Positions 53,322 through 62,611 of a stretch of DNA of 64,000 bases are shown in pieces. Each line of letters starts with the position of its first letter. Positions within the stretch are counted from its first letter, which is position 1. The notes under the pieces are model-generated. The model had not been told where the DNA came from, ran no database searches, and saw only the letters and a program-made list of their open reading frames with translations. Where the stretch lies: assembly GCF_013377275.1 (NCBI RefSeq), contig NZ_CP016615.1, positions 1,055,001-1,119,000 on the forward strand. Direction: 5' to 3'. A program made the translations under genes and the position numbers. The stretch is from Vespertiliibacter pulmonis. GTDB lineage: Bacteria > Pseudomonadota > Gammaproteobacteria > Enterobacterales > Pasteurellaceae.

Positions 53322-53963
53322 CTACTTGTTTTTTATTAAGAAAAGAATTGTATCAACATAGCGTTTGATAAATTCATCGGTAGAGCTCACATCGGAAAAC
53401 CCTTCTGGGTTAATTTTATATTGCCCATTGATGAAGAATGCAGGTACGCCCCGTACTTTAAATTCTTCGGCGACTTGTTTTTGTTTATTTACTAAGCCAT
53501 TGACAACAAAGCTATTTATTCCGCCATCAAATTGTTCTGCAGTAATACCGTTTTCAAGGAATATAGTGCGAATATCGTCCATTGATTTTATAGCATTATT
53601 TTGTGCATTTTGGAACAGAGGCATTCTCACATTTTCTTCTTTACCTAATACCATTGCTAATGCCCAAGCACGAGTTAATTCTTCTGATTGACCACCTAAA
53701 AAATCAACGTGATACTCTTTAAGTACGGCATCTTTCGGTAAACCTTGCTGAATTTTTTGTGGAATTTTATAGGTAGTATTAAATTCATAACAGTGTGGGC
53801 AGTAGAATGAAAAGAGTTCGATGACTTCTTTTTGTGCGGTTGGTTCAGGTCTTACTTGTTCATACTCTTTACCTGCTTTGAATTCTTGTGCAGTAACTTG
53901 CTGATTAAACATAAAAAGTGCAGATAGCATAATAAAAGTGGTTTTAATTGCGAATTTTTTCAT
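53322..53963 (-). CDS. dsbA: Periplasmic thiol:disulfide oxidase DsbA
   Basis: The protein introduces disulfide bonds into exported proteins and is reoxidised by DsbB. From the ATG at 53963 the product is 213 residues: a signal peptide MKKFAIKTTFIMLSALF, cleaved near VTA-QEF, then a thioredoxin fold with active site CPHC (in FYCPHCYEF) and the cis-proline segment RGVPAFF. I reject the in-frame extension to 54032, since its 23 extra residues would precede a normal signal peptide. AAGGAAA lies upstream. Confidence 0.94.
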   Translation of the reverse strand: MKKFAIKTTFIMLSALFMFNQQVTAQEFKAGKEYEQVRPEPTAQKEVIELFSFYCPHCYEFNTTYKIPQKIQQGLPKDAVLKEYHVDFLGGQSEELTRAWALAMVLGKEENVRMPLFQNAQNNAIKSMDDIRTIFLENGITAEQFDGGINSFVVNGLVNKQKQVAEEFKVRGVPAFFINGQYKINPEGFSDVSSTDEFIKRYVDTILFLIKNK

Positions 53964-54150
53964 TAGATAATTTTCCTTAATTAAGATAAAACGAGATAAA
54001 GATTGGACAACATAAAACGTTGAAAATTCCATGTGAGTATAGTTAGCAGAGCAAGCCTATATTTAGGGCGTTATTCTACAAGAAAGCATTTGGAAAAAAC
54101 TAGCTGAAATCATATACTTTCAACAAACTTTTGCAATATAAGGAAAATAG

Positions 54151-55254
54151 ATGAGTGTTTCTGCAGTGATTTTATCGGGTGGTTTAGCACGCCGTTTTGG
54201 CGGTAAGGAAAAAGGATTACAACAATTAAATGGTAAGCCAATTATTAGCCATATTTTGGATCGCCTTACATTGCAAGTAAGTGACATTTATCTAAATATT
54301 AACCGCTCAGAGGCATTGTATCAGCAATTATACCCTGAAATACCGAAATATTCTGATAATCTTGAAGGGTTTCAGGGAGCGTTAAGTGGAATGTTGTCTG
54401 GGTTTCAGCGTATTGAAAGTGAATATCTGCTGTTTGTTCCTTGCGATTGCCCTTTTCCTCCGAAAAATCTATTACAAAAGTTAAGCACATCATTACGGAT
54501 CAATCAAGTCAATATCGCCTATGCTCACGATGGTGAGCAAGCTCACCCGACTTTTGCGTTGTTACATCGAACGGTCGAAGCAGATTTAATGGCTTACCTT
54601 GCTCAAGGCGAACGCCGTTTGTTACATTTTTTCCAAACACAGCGAAGTGTTGCGGTGGATTTCTCGGAACAATCACAGGCATTTCAGAATTTTAATACAG
54701 AAGAAGCGTTAGCAAGCGGTCAATTTCGCTCGTCTTTTTGTTCTGTGCCGTTACTTGCAATAACGGGGCATAGTGGCACAGGTAAAACAACTTTATTGGA
54801 AAAAATAATTCCCCAATTATTACAAAAAGGGGTGCGAGTTGGAGTCATTAAGCATTCCCATCATAATGTGGAAGTAGATAAAGAGGGTAAAGATAGCCAT
54901 CGTTTGCGTTTATCGGGAGCTAATCCAACAATGATTGTGTGTGATCAACGTTGGGCATTGATGAATGAAACGCAAACTCCCGCAGAATTTGCGGAACTTG
55001 TGGCAAAATTTGATAATAACGAAGTCGATTTAGTATTAGTTGAAGGTTTTAAGCAGGAAACGTTACCCAAAATTCAGTTGCATCGCCAGGCGTTAGCAAA
55101 TCAAGGTAAGCCGTTACCTGAATTAGATTCATTTACGATTGCAACGGCAACAGATTATTCACTTGAACGTGAAAATCATCTGAATATCAATGATATAGAA
55201 CAGATTTCTGAGTTTATTTGCAAATTTTTAGTAAAACAGACCGCTTGTAACTAG
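54151..55254 (+). CDS. Fused molybdenum cofactor protein MobA-MobB
   Basis: MobA adds GMP to molybdopterin to make the bis-MGD cofactor of molybdoenzymes; MobB is a GTP-binding accessory. Here they are one 367-residue protein. Residues 1 to ~187 are MobA (LSGGLARRFGGKEKG at 8-22; the metal-binding FVPCDCPF). Residues ~200-367 are MobB (Walker A GHSGTGKTT at 206-214, IKHSHHNVEVDKEGKDSHRLR, LVLVEGFK). In E. coli these are separate adjacent genes. An uptake-signal-like GCAAGCGGT (54712-54720) encodes part of the linker. AAGGAAAA precedes the ATG. Confidence 0.93.
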   Translation: MSVSAVILSGGLARRFGGKEKGLQQLNGKPIISHILDRLTLQVSDIYLNINRSEALYQQLYPEIPKYSDNLEGFQGALSGMLSGFQRIESEYLLFVPCDCPFPPKNLLQKLSTSLRINQVNIAYAHDGEQAHPTFALLHRTVEADLMAYLAQGERRLLHFFQTQRSVAVDFSEQSQAFQNFNTEEALASGQFRSSFCSVPLLAITGHSGTGKTTLLEKIIPQLLQKGVRVGVIKHSHHNVEVDKEGKDSHRLRLSGANPTMIVCDQRWALMNETQTPAEFAELVAKFDNNEVDLVLVEGFKQETLPKIQLHRQALANQGKPLPELDSFTIATATDYSLERENHLNINDIEQISEFICKFLVKQTACN

Positions 55255-55258
55255 ATTA

Positions 55259-55777
55259 TTATTTATCGTCTAAAAAGCGTAATGGTTGGTGACATTTTTT
55301 GCATAGATACTGTCTGTTATGACGCAAAATCGCATTATGGCGGCGAATTGATAGCAGATGTGTCTGGCAATCGCAGGTGTAGCTAAATTGCTTCCCTTGT
55401 ACATTGCGGGTATCAAAACAGTGATAAGTTTCAGCTGGGACATTCAGTACTTGTTCCATCACCATTTTCCATTCTTTGCCGTGAGGTTGTACTCGTCCAT
55501 ATTGCTGATAAACCAGTAAATGGGCTAATTCGTGAGGAATAACTTGCTGAATGAATGATTGCCCGTTTTCTTCCAATAATACGGGATTTAGACGAATTTC
55601 ATTTTGTTGCAGGTAAGCAACTCCAGCTTTTAGCCCCTTTATTGCATAACTGACCTCAGGTAAGGGAAAATCTTTACCAAAATAGTGGTTTGCTTTTTCA
55701 AGATCCCTCTTCAACTGGCGATGTACCTGCATTTTTAATTGACGCAGTTGGCTCATTGGCAGTCCATTGGTTGCCAT
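55259..55777 (-). CDS. sprT: SprT family zinc metalloprotease-like protein
   Basis: Of 172 residues, the [22 protein letters not shown] segment holds the zinc-site HExxH and a third His. Four cysteines (CDCQ... and CKKC near the C terminus) form a zinc ribbon. The bacterial family is related to the eukaryotic DNA-protein crosslink protease SPRTN, but its role in bacteria is unclear. I kept the start at 55777 because MATNGLP aligns with the N terminus of E. coli SprT. It overlaps the RNase gene by 25 bases; an ATG at 55756 would give an ATGA overlap. Confidence 0.88.
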   Translation of the reverse strand: MATNGLPMSQLRQLKMQVHRQLKRDLEKANHYFGKDFPLPEVSYAIKGLKAGVAYLQQNEIRLNPVLLEENGQSFIQQVIPHELAHLLVYQQYGRVQPHGKEWKMVMEQVLNVPAETYHCFDTRNVQGKQFSYTCDCQTHLLSIRRHNAILRHNRQYLCKKCHQPLRFLDDK

Positions 55778-56487
55778 TTTTTGTCATAACAGATGTAAAG
55801 TTCGTTATGGCTTGCATTCAAATGAACATTTCTTAATTGTGGGTTAAATTTTTTCATCCATTGGAAAAGCTCTTTACGGCTAAGTTCACTACCTGGTAAG
55901 TTTAAGCTATCAAATAATTCTTTTTGTTTAGCAAAATAATCTTCAGCAGTGTCGAATGCACACGCACCGTGTTTTTCCCATTCCCCTTGTAATAAACCAG
56001 CTCCCGGGGAGTTCGCCATATATTTTTTGATTGTTATTTCAGACACAGGAGGAAGATCGCCTTGGCAAAAACGAGGGTGATCTTCAACTCTATTTGCTTT
56101 GGCATTTTGTGGCCATAAGCCGTGAATGACCCAACCAAATTTAGCTGCTTGGTTACACTGAAATTGTAGATTTTGCGGAATTTTTCCGTTATTTCGCTGT
56201 TTTTGTGATTCACAAAAACTTGGTGACCAAGAAAGCGAAAGCATATAGTAATCAATAGGCGCAGTACTATTTTGCCCAAATTTATCATTTGATAAACTCG
56301 TATCGTAATTACCTAAATGATCAGGAAGCTGTACAGAAGGCATTTGCTGAGTTTGTTGTGAAACTTGGGGTGTTTTATGTTCTTTTTCATCATTTTTTAA
56401 CCAAGTAATGGCAGCGGCAATACAAATTAAAGCGAGGCTAACTAATTGATTTAATCTGCGATAAGCAGGCTTTTTAGTATTTTTCAT
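55753..56487 (-). CDS. RNase T2 family ribonuclease (RNase I-like)
   Basis: The family cleaves RNA with little base preference through 2',3'-cyclic phosphates, and E. coli RNase I is periplasmic. Both active-site boxes are present: VIHGLWPQ and [10 protein letters not shown], each with the catalytic His. An N-terminal hydrophobic stretch ([19 protein letters not shown], about 13-31) after a basic [11 protein letters not shown] acts as signal or anchor; no clear cleavage site follows, so a membrane-tethered periplasmic enzyme is possible. I chose the ATG at 56487; the longer frame starts with TTG. It precedes and overlaps sprT. Confidence 0.88.
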   Translation of the reverse strand: MKNTKKPAYRRLNQLVSLALICIAAAITWLKNDEKEHKTPQVSQQTQQMPSVQLPDHLGNYDTSLSNDKFGQNSTAPIDYYMLSLSWSPSFCESQKQRNNGKIPQNLQFQCNQAAKFGWVIHGLWPQNAKANRVEDHPRFCQGDLPPVSEITIKKYMANSPGAGLLQGEWEKHGACAFDTAEDYFAKQKELFDSLNLPGSELSRKELFQWMKKFNPQLRNVHLNASHNELYICYDKKWQPMDCQ

Positions 56488-56643
56488 TATAGGAAAGTCG
56501 AGTTGCCAAAAATGGTTACTATACCGAAATTTATTTGGCTTGCAAGTGGTTAGAAATGACAAAACTTTGCAAATACACGGCAAAGTGTTATGGTTAGTTT
56601 TAGGTCTATACTTTTATATTTTTTTATTTATGAGGATTTTTTA

Positions 56644-57594
56644 ATGACGATTTATAGTGATAATTCAGAAACTATCGGTAATACACCGCTCGTGCGGTTA
56701 AAGCATTTTGGGCAAAATGGCAATGTACTGGCTAAAATTGAATCACGTAATCCAAGTTTTAGTGTGAAGTGCCGTATTGGTGCAAATATGGTTTGGCAGG
56801 CAGAGAAAGATGGTATTTTAAATAAGAGCAAAGAAATTCTTGACGCAACGAGTGGGAATACAGGGATTGCTTTAGCTTATGTTGCAGCAGCTCGAGGGTA
56901 TAAATTAACGCTCACAATGCCAGAAACAATGAGTATTGAACGTCGCCGTTTATTGCGTGGACTGGGCGTAACTCTTGTGCTAACGGAAGGCGTGAAAGGA
57001 ATGAAAGGGGCGATGGCAAAAGCTGAAGAAATTTTTGCAAGTGATCCAAATCGTTATGTAATGCTCAAACAGTTTGAAAATCCAGCCAATCCTGCTATTC
57101 ACGAGCAAACCACAGGTCCTGAAATTTGGCAAGCAACTAAGGGTGAAATTGATGTTTTAGTTGCTGGTGTGGGAACTGGCGGAACAATTACGGGAGTTAG
57201 CCGTTTTATTAAACAGCAGAAAGGTAAGCAGATTATTAGTGTTGCGGTAGAGCCAGCAGAGTCGCCAGTGATTACGCAGACATTAAAAGGTGAAGAAATT
57301 AAACTATCACCTCATAAAATTCAAGGAATTGGAGCAGGGTTTATTCCACAAAATTTAGATCTTAATTTAATTGATCGAGTAGAATTGGTTGATAGTGAAA
57401 CAGCGATTAAAACTACACGCCGTTTAATGGCAGAAGAGGGGATTCTTGCAGGTATTTCATCGGGAGCTGCTGTGGCAGTGGCGGATCGTCTTGCAAAATT
57501 ACCTGAATTTGCAGACAAACTTATTGTCGTTATTTTGCCGTCCGCATCAGAGCGTTACTTGAGTACCGCATTGTTTGATGGTATTGAGGCTTAA
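56644..57594 (+). CDS. cysK: Cysteine synthase A (O-acetylserine sulfhydrylase)
   Basis: This PLP enzyme makes cysteine from O-acetylserine and sulfide. The 316 residues carry the PLP lysine in [14 protein letters not shown] (about K43), the substrate loop [14 protein letters not shown], and the phosphate loop GTGGTITG. The length and the SVKCRIG segment favour CysK over CysM. ATG at 56644 has GAGGA upstream; the 18-residue extension to 56590 is hydrophobic and unlike the family. It ends before an inverted uptake-signal terminator. Confidence 0.94.
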   Translation: MTIYSDNSETIGNTPLVRLKHFGQNGNVLAKIESRNPSFSVKCRIGANMVWQAEKDGILNKSKEILDATSGNTGIALAYVAAARGYKLTLTMPETMSIERRRLLRGLGVTLVLTEGVKGMKGAMAKAEEIFASDPNRYVMLKQFENPANPAIHEQTTGPEIWQATKGEIDVLVAGVGTGGTITGVSRFIKQQKGKQIISVAVEPAESPVITQTLKGEEIKLSPHKIQGIGAGFIPQNLDLNLIDRVELVDSETAIKTTRRLMAEEGILAGISSGAAVAVADRLAKLPEFADKLIVVILPSASERYLSTALFDGIEA

Positions 57595-57602
57595 TTGTAA
57601 AA

Positions 57603-57660
57603 CAAGCGGTCAGTTATCAAAGAAATTTGCAAATTTCCGCAATAACTGACCGCTTTATTT
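57603..57660. terminator. Terminator formed by inverted uptake signal sequences after cysK
   Basis: AAGCGGTCAGTTAT (57604-57617) pairs with ATAACTGACCGCTT (57642-57655) over 14 bases and is followed by TATTTACTTG. It lies between the convergent cysK and the YeiH-like gene. Confidence 0.8.
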
Positions 57661-57693
57661 ACTTGTAATAATAGCTAAGGAGTGTTTGCTCAG

Positions 57694-58701
57694 TTAGCCA
57701 ATCAGACCTTCCATTGCAAAATTCACGAAAAATCCACCTACTACTAACCATACACAAACTAAAGCGCCAAGTAAAAGTGGCTTAACACCTGCTTGTTTAA
57801 TTGCACTAACACGAGTAGTTAAACCAAGCCCTGTCATTGCCATAATCAATAGCATAGTATCAATATGCACTAACCAATGGACGATTTCTTGTGGAATTAA
57901 GTTGAAAGAGTTGAAAATCGCAACACCAACGAACAGTACGGCAAACCAAGGAATATTAATTTTCCCGCCTTGCTCGCCACTCTCTTTTTGTAATGAGTAA
58001 GAAAGTACAACTAAGAATGGAGCAAGCATCATTACACGAATCATTTTACTAATCACAGCAGTATCTGCAACAACAGGGTTAATATTACTCCCTGCAGCAT
58101 AAACTTGTGCAACTTCGTGAACGGTTGAGCCGATATAAATACCGAACTGATGTTCACTCATATAGTTACTTAAAAATGGGTAAATCGCAGGGTAGAGGAA
58201 CATACAAATCGTTCCGAAAATAACAATTAGAGCGACAGCAACTGACACTTTATGCGATTCTGCTTTCATCACAGGTGAGGTTGCCATAATAGCAGCTGCA
58301 CCACAGATACTACAACCTGATGCGGTTAATTGGACGATCTGTCTATCAATTTTTAATAGACGCACACCAAGCCACATTGTGATGAAGAAGGTGGTGATGA
58401 GCATAATGGCATCGCTTGCAACAGCATTTACACCAACAGAACTGATATCTTGTAATGTGATACGAAAGCCGTATAGCACAATACCCGCTCTTAATAAGAA
58501 TGCTTTTGAAAAATTAATACCTTCAATGGTTTGTTTTTCAATTTTAGGATAAACGGTATTTCCAAGTAGCATACCAAATAAAATTGAAATCGTTAAAGCA
58601 CTTAGATTAAGATTTTTAGCGATATCAGTTTCTGCAATTACCCAAGAAATTGCGGCTAAGATAGCAACAATAATAATACCTGAGAGTTTATTCTTGTTCA
58701 T
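57694..58701 (-). CDS. YeiH/UPF0324 family putative sulfate exporter
   Basis: This polytopic inner-membrane protein has 335 residues and about 10 hydrophobic helices. Family blocks are visible: LSALTISILFGMLLGN, FLLRAGIVLYGFRIT, TASGCSICGAAAIMA and GSTVHEVAQVYAAG. Family members are annotated as putative sulfate exporters; the substrate is not established. I chose the ATG at 58701, preceded by AAGGGAT, over a start nine codons upstream. It faces cysK, so a sulfur link is conceivable but unproven. Confidence 0.86.
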   Translation of the reverse strand: MNKNKLSGIIIVAILAAISWVIAETDIAKNLNLSALTISILFGMLLGNTVYPKIEKQTIEGINFSKAFLLRAGIVLYGFRITLQDISSVGVNAVASDAIMLITTFFITMWLGVRLLKIDRQIVQLTASGCSICGAAAIMATSPVMKAESHKVSVAVALIVIFGTICMFLYPAIYPFLSNYMSEHQFGIYIGSTVHEVAQVYAAGSNINPVVADTAVISKMIRVMMLAPFLVVLSYSLQKESGEQGGKINIPWFAVLFVGVAIFNSFNLIPQEIVHWLVHIDTMLLIMAMTGLGLTTRVSAIKQAGVKPLLLGALVCVWLVVGGFFVNFAMEGLIG

Positions 58702-58765
58702 ATAATCCCTTAAAAATAGGCATAACAAGAGTATGCCTTCACTGTAAATATGAGTGATTCAAAAA

Positions 58766-59344
58766 TTAGAAACGGTAAGCCGCACTTGCACCAAAGGTAT
58801 TACCATTGATATTAGTATTATCTTGTTTTGTTCGGGTTCTTAAATATTCAGCTCCTAACTCAACATTAGATGAAACCGCATATTTTACCCCTGCACCAAA
58901 ACCAAAACCGCTATTTGTTTCTGAAATAGAGGATTTGCTTGAGAAATTCTCACGTGAAATTTGTTTATCTGATTTGAATTTAGTAAAGGTATAGCCTACT
59001 TTTACATAAGGAAGTAAATCAGGCAACACACGGTAACCTTGTAAATAACTGATACTGCCACGGAATTTTTCAGACGCGTGAGATTTAACTTCTTCGCTTG
59101 ATTTATCCTCAAGTTTTGAACTATTAAGTTTTACTTTACCTTCAACTAAACCAACGAGATTGTTGCCATAGTCCATACCATAATCAACAATTAAACCTAC
59201 ACCAGTTGCACGTTTTGAGTCTTTATATTTAGTCGTGGTAAGTTCAACACCTGTACCAAATCCTGTAAAGGTTTCACCAACGGGTGCAGCTAAAACTGCT
59301 GTTGAAGATAATCCAAGTAAAGTAATAATTGCTAATTTTTTCAT
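58766..59344 (-). CDS. Outer membrane beta-barrel protein, porin-like
   Basis: A signal peptide (MKKLAIITLLGLSSTAVLA, cleaved before APVGE) precedes about 170 residues of alternating strands with turns rich in Lys, Ser and Asp. The C terminus ends in Phe (FGASAAYRF), the usual outer-membrane insertion signal. Glycine-rich strand GFGFGAGVKYAV and GVGLIVDYGMDYGNNL suggest an 8-stranded OmpW/Opa-like barrel. Function is unknown. The second of two ATGs (59344) has the better distance to AGGAA. Confidence 0.82.
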   Translation of the reverse strand: MKKLAIITLLGLSSTAVLAAPVGETFTGFGTGVELTTTKYKDSKRATGVGLIVDYGMDYGNNLVGLVEGKVKLNSSKLEDKSSEEVKSHASEKFRGSISYLQGYRVLPDLLPYVKVGYTFTKFKSDKQISRENFSSKSSISETNSGFGFGAGVKYAVSSNVELGAEYLRTRTKQDNTNINGNTFGASAAYRF

Positions 59345-59361
59345 CATAAATTCCTAGTAAT

Positions 59362-59393
59362 AAAAAAGGGCTTCAGTTTACTCGTTGAAGCCC
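59362..59393 (-). terminator. Terminator of rnr
   Basis: GGGCTTCA (59368-59375) and TGAAGCCC (59386-59393) form an 8-bp stem. In minus-strand reading it is followed by TTTTTTA and lies 30 bases past the rnr stop. Confidence 0.85.
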
Positions 59394-59422
59394 GTTTAGA
59401 CAAGGTAAAAAATTAGGAGATC

Positions 59423-61765
59423 TTACCGCTTGCTTGTATTTTTTTGACGAGCAGAAGCAGTCTTGTTCGTTGATTTTTTACGTTTAGTTTTCTTGGCTGG
59501 AGTGGCAGCAACTTCTTTAAATATCGGCTGATTTTTTCGGCTTTTTTGTTTAGTTCTAGCGGTTTTCCCCGCTGTTCTTGGTTTTCGTAGGTTAGTAATA
59601 AGTGTAAAATCAATTTTCTTATCATCTAAATTTACGCCGATGACTCGTACTTTAACAGGGTCGCCTAAACGATAAATAATGCCATTGTTTTCCCCAACTA
59701 AACGTTGGCGAGCATTATCGTAGTGATAATAGCCATTTTCTAAGGTAGAAATATGAACTAAGCCATCAATCAATAATTCATTTAGTTTTACAAAGAGCCC
59801 GAAACCTGTAACGCTTGAAATTACCCCATCAAATTCTTCACCAATATGATCTTGCATATATTCACATTTCAGCCAATCCGCGACTTCACGGGTAGCATCA
59901 TCGGCTCGGCGTTCTGTCATTGAACATTTTTCGCCAAATTGATCCATATCATCTAATTTATAGTGATAACCACCACCTGCGGTATAGTGGCGAGTATTGC
60001 CTTTTTGTTGTTCAATTAAGTATTTAATTGAACGGTGTAGTAGTAAGTCGGGGTAACGGCGAATAGGTGAAGTAAAATGGGCATATTCCGTAAGAGCCAG
60101 ACCAAAATGTCCTTCATTGTCAGGAGTGTAAACAGCCTGTTTTAATGAACGTAGTAGCATTGTTTGAATTAATTCACGATCAGGACGATCTTGCACAGTT
60201 TTGAGTAACTTAGCGTAATCTTTTGGTGTAGGCTTTAATCCACCGTCTAAAAATAGCCCACATTCTTTGAGGAATGTACGGAAATTAGTGAGTTTTTCTT
60301 CACTTGGCAGAGCGTGAATGCGGTATAAGCTTGGTTCGCTTGATTTTTCAATAAAGCGAGCCGCCGCAATATTAGCTAAAATCATACACTCTTCAATAAG
60401 TTTATGTGCGTCATTACGAATAATAGGCTCAATGCGTTCAATACGTCCTTGAGGATTGAAAATAAATTGATTTTCAACGGTTTCAAATTCAATGGCTCCT
60501 CGCTGTTTACGGGCCTTCACTAATACGTGGAACATTTGATATAGTTGTTCTAAGTGGGGAACGAGCGGGGCATAGCGTTCACGCAAGGTTTCATCTCCAG
60601 ATAGTATTTTCCAGACATTTGTATAGGTTAAACGGGCGTGAGAATTCATCACTGCTTCGTAGAATTTGTAATCAGTAAGTAAGCCAGAATCTGAAATGCG
60701 CATTTCAGCGACTAAACAGAGGCGGTCAACTTGTGGATTGAGTGAACATAACCCATTTGAAAGCACTTCAGGTAACATTGGAATAACACGATTAGGGAAG
60801 TAGACTGAATTACCTCGTAATTGTGCTTCAATATCAATCGCCGTTTTAGGGCGAACATAATAGCTTACATCAGCAATCGCTACCCATAACCGCCAGCCAT
60901 TTTCTTCACGTTGGCAGAAAACTGCATCGTCAAAATCACGAGCACTTTCTCCATCAATGGTTACAAGCGGTAAGTTGCGTAAGTCAATTCGCCCAAGTTT
61001 GGCATCTTCAGGGACTTCTTCGCTAAATTGGCGAGCTTGCTTCTCGACACCCTCACTCCATAAATATGGGATTTCGTGATTACGCAAGGCGATCTCAATT
61101 TCCATACCGGGGGCAAGATTTTCACCAAGAATTTCGGTAATAAATCCAACTGGTTGTTTGAAATCAGCTTTGCGAGGTTGGAGTTCAACTACTACAACTT
61201 GCCCCATTCTTGCTCCTAATCGTTGAGCTTCGGGGATTAAAATATCTTGGTTGATACGGCTATCATCTGGTACAACGTAGTTAATTCCAGAGTTTGTGAA
61301 GAAACGACCAACAATTTGTTTTTTGTTTGCTTCTAGCACACGTACGATGCGGATTTCTTTACGTCCACGGCGATCTGTGCCGTTAGGTTGTGCTAGTACA
61401 TAATCACCGTGCATAACTCGTAACATTTGCCCGTTAGGAATAAACCAGTCATCATCACCTTCGACTTGTAAAAAGCCGTAGCCATCACGATGCCCTATAA
61501 CTATTCCTTTTAGCAAGTCCATTTTTTCAGGCAGTGCATAGCGTTGGCGTTTAGTGAATACAAGCTGACCGTCATTTTCCATTGCCCGTAAACGGCGACG
61601 AATAGCTTCTTGGCGTTCTTCATCTTCAATTTGGAATGTAGCAAGTAGCTCGGCTTTACTCATTGGTGCATCGTAATCACGAATAGTTTGTAAAATAAAT
61701 TCTCGGCTTGGGACAGGATTTTGATATTTTTCTTGTTCTTGTTGATAATTTGGATCTTGTATCAT
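59423..61765 (-). CDS. rnr: Ribonuclease R
   Basis: This 3'-5' exoribonuclease degrades structured RNA in quality control and cold shock. The 780 residues include an N-terminal helix-turn-helix-like part (about 20-85), two cold-shock domains, the RNB catalytic domain ([16 protein letters not shown] with clustered Asp near 274-281; [15 protein letters not shown]), an S1 domain ([15 protein letters not shown]), and a Lys/Arg-rich tail. The tail ends NTSKR. An uptake signal (about 60962) lies inside the gene. Confidence 0.96.
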   Translation of the reverse strand: MIQDPNYQQEQEKYQNPVPSREFILQTIRDYDAPMSKAELLATFQIEDEERQEAIRRRLRAMENDGQLVFTKRQRYALPEKMDLLKGIVIGHRDGYGFLQVEGDDDWFIPNGQMLRVMHGDYVLAQPNGTDRRGRKEIRIVRVLEANKKQIVGRFFTNSGINYVVPDDSRINQDILIPEAQRLGARMGQVVVVELQPRKADFKQPVGFITEILGENLAPGMEIEIALRNHEIPYLWSEGVEKQARQFSEEVPEDAKLGRIDLRNLPLVTIDGESARDFDDAVFCQREENGWRLWVAIADVSYYVRPKTAIDIEAQLRGNSVYFPNRVIPMLPEVLSNGLCSLNPQVDRLCLVAEMRISDSGLLTDYKFYEAVMNSHARLTYTNVWKILSGDETLRERYAPLVPHLEQLYQMFHVLVKARKQRGAIEFETVENQFIFNPQGRIERIEPIIRNDAHKLIEECMILANIAAARFIEKSSEPSLYRIHALPSEEKLTNFRTFLKECGLFLDGGLKPTPKDYAKLLKTVQDRPDRELIQTMLLRSLKQAVYTPDNEGHFGLALTEYAHFTSPIRRYPDLLLHRSIKYLIEQQKGNTRHYTAGGGYHYKLDDMDQFGEKCSMTERRADDATREVADWLKCEYMQDHIGEEFDGVISSVTGFGLFVKLNELLIDGLVHISTLENGYYHYDNARQRLVGENNGIIYRLGDPVKVRVIGVNLDDKKIDFTLITNLRKPRTAGKTARTKQKSRKNQPIFKEVAATPAKKTKRKKSTNKTASARQKNTSKR

Positions 61766-61982
61766 ATTTTTTATTTGAATTTCTCTTTGAGATTAAGTAT
61801 AAGTTATTGTTTATAATGAATAAAAGTAAATTTAGAATGGATTTTTACGGATTGGAATGCGTGAACTAAACTGACTAATTAAAATCTATTTTATAGGTGA
61901 TTGGCTTAAATAGTAAGCACAAGCGGTTAGATATTACCACATTTTTGTAAAATGCGTAAAAAAATTATCAGATATTATCACT

Positions 61983-61998
61983 AGAAATCTAGACGTCT
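61983..61998 (+). promoter_or_regulatory. Met boxes (MetJ operator) upstream of metJ
   Basis: AGACGTCT at 61991-61998 is a perfect met box; the adjacent AGAAATCT at 61983-61990 matches 6 of 8 positions. MetJ binds two or more tandem 8-bp boxes. They lie immediately upstream of a promoter for metJ, predicting autoregulation. Confidence 0.85.
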
Positions 61999-62001
61999 AG
62001 A

Positions 62002-62030
62002 TTGTGATTTTGTTTTCCTTTGTTTAGAAT
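62002..62030 (+). promoter_or_regulatory. metJ promoter
   Basis: TTGTGA (62002-62007), a 17-base spacer and TAGAAT (62025-62030) start four bases after the met boxes. AAGGGG precedes the metJ ATG. Confidence 0.7.
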
Positions 62031-62063
62031 AGTAACAATTTTTTATTTTTTAAGGGGCTAAAA

Positions 62064-62336
62064 ATGGCAGAGTGGAACGGGGAATATATTAACCCTTATG
62101 CAGAGCACGGGAAAAAAAGTGAGCAAGTGAAAAAAATTACGGTGTCAATTCCAATTAAAGTATTGGAAATACTAACTAATGAGCGTACTCGCCGTCAAAT
62201 TCGTAATTTACGCCACGCTACAAACAGTGAATTATTATGTGAAGCTTTTTTACATGCTTTTACAGGGCAGCCTTTGCCAACAGATGAAGAATTAGCAAAA
62301 GATCGTTACGAAGATCATCGCACAGAAACAGAATAA
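62064..62336 (+). CDS. metJ: Methionine repressor MetJ, C-terminally short
   Basis: MetJ with S-adenosylmethionine represses methionine biosynthesis genes. The ribbon-helix-helix region matches the family closely: [15 protein letters not shown] supplies the DNA-binding strand, and [30 protein letters not shown] the helices. The protein stops after 90 residues; E. coli and H. influenzae MetJ have 105. Residues after about 80 ([11 protein letters not shown]) do not resemble the usual ending, and no other frame restores it. The operator upstream is intact. Confidence 0.9.
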   Translation: MAEWNGEYINPYAEHGKKSEQVKKITVSIPIKVLEILTNERTRRQIRNLRHATNSELLCEAFLHAFTGQPLPTDEELAKDRYEDHRTETE

Positions 62337-62379
62337 AAGGTGAGCCATAAAGTGTGGAAAAGCAACCTTTGGGAGATAT

Positions 62380-62607
62380 ATGGATCAATCTAAGCAGTTA
62401 CTGCGGGAAGTCCGCTGGGCGTTATGGCTTACCCTATGTTATTTAGTAGGGTGGGGAGGTTTTGCTTATTTTTCTCCAACGGGAAGAGGGATTTTAGGTT
62501 TTCCAATTTGGTTTGAATGTGCCTGTATTTATCTGCCTATTCTTTTTATTTTTTTGGTAATCATCGTGCTTAAATTAGTTTATAAAGAGATTAAGTTAGA
62601 GGAGTAA
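62380..62607 (+). CDS. yhdT: YhdT family small membrane protein (DUF997)
   Basis: The protein has 75 residues with two hydrophobic helices (about 13-31 and 44-67), WALWLTLCYLVGWGGFAYF being typical of the family. It regularly precedes panF, as here with only 4 bases between, and may assist the symporter. GGGAGAT precedes the ATG. It is probably co-transcribed with panF, and perhaps read through from metJ 43 bases upstream. Confidence 0.9.
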   Translation: MDQSKQLLREVRWALWLTLCYLVGWGGFAYFSPTGRGILGFPIWFECACIYLPILFIFLVIIVLKLVYKEIKLEE

Positions 62608-62611
62608 TACA

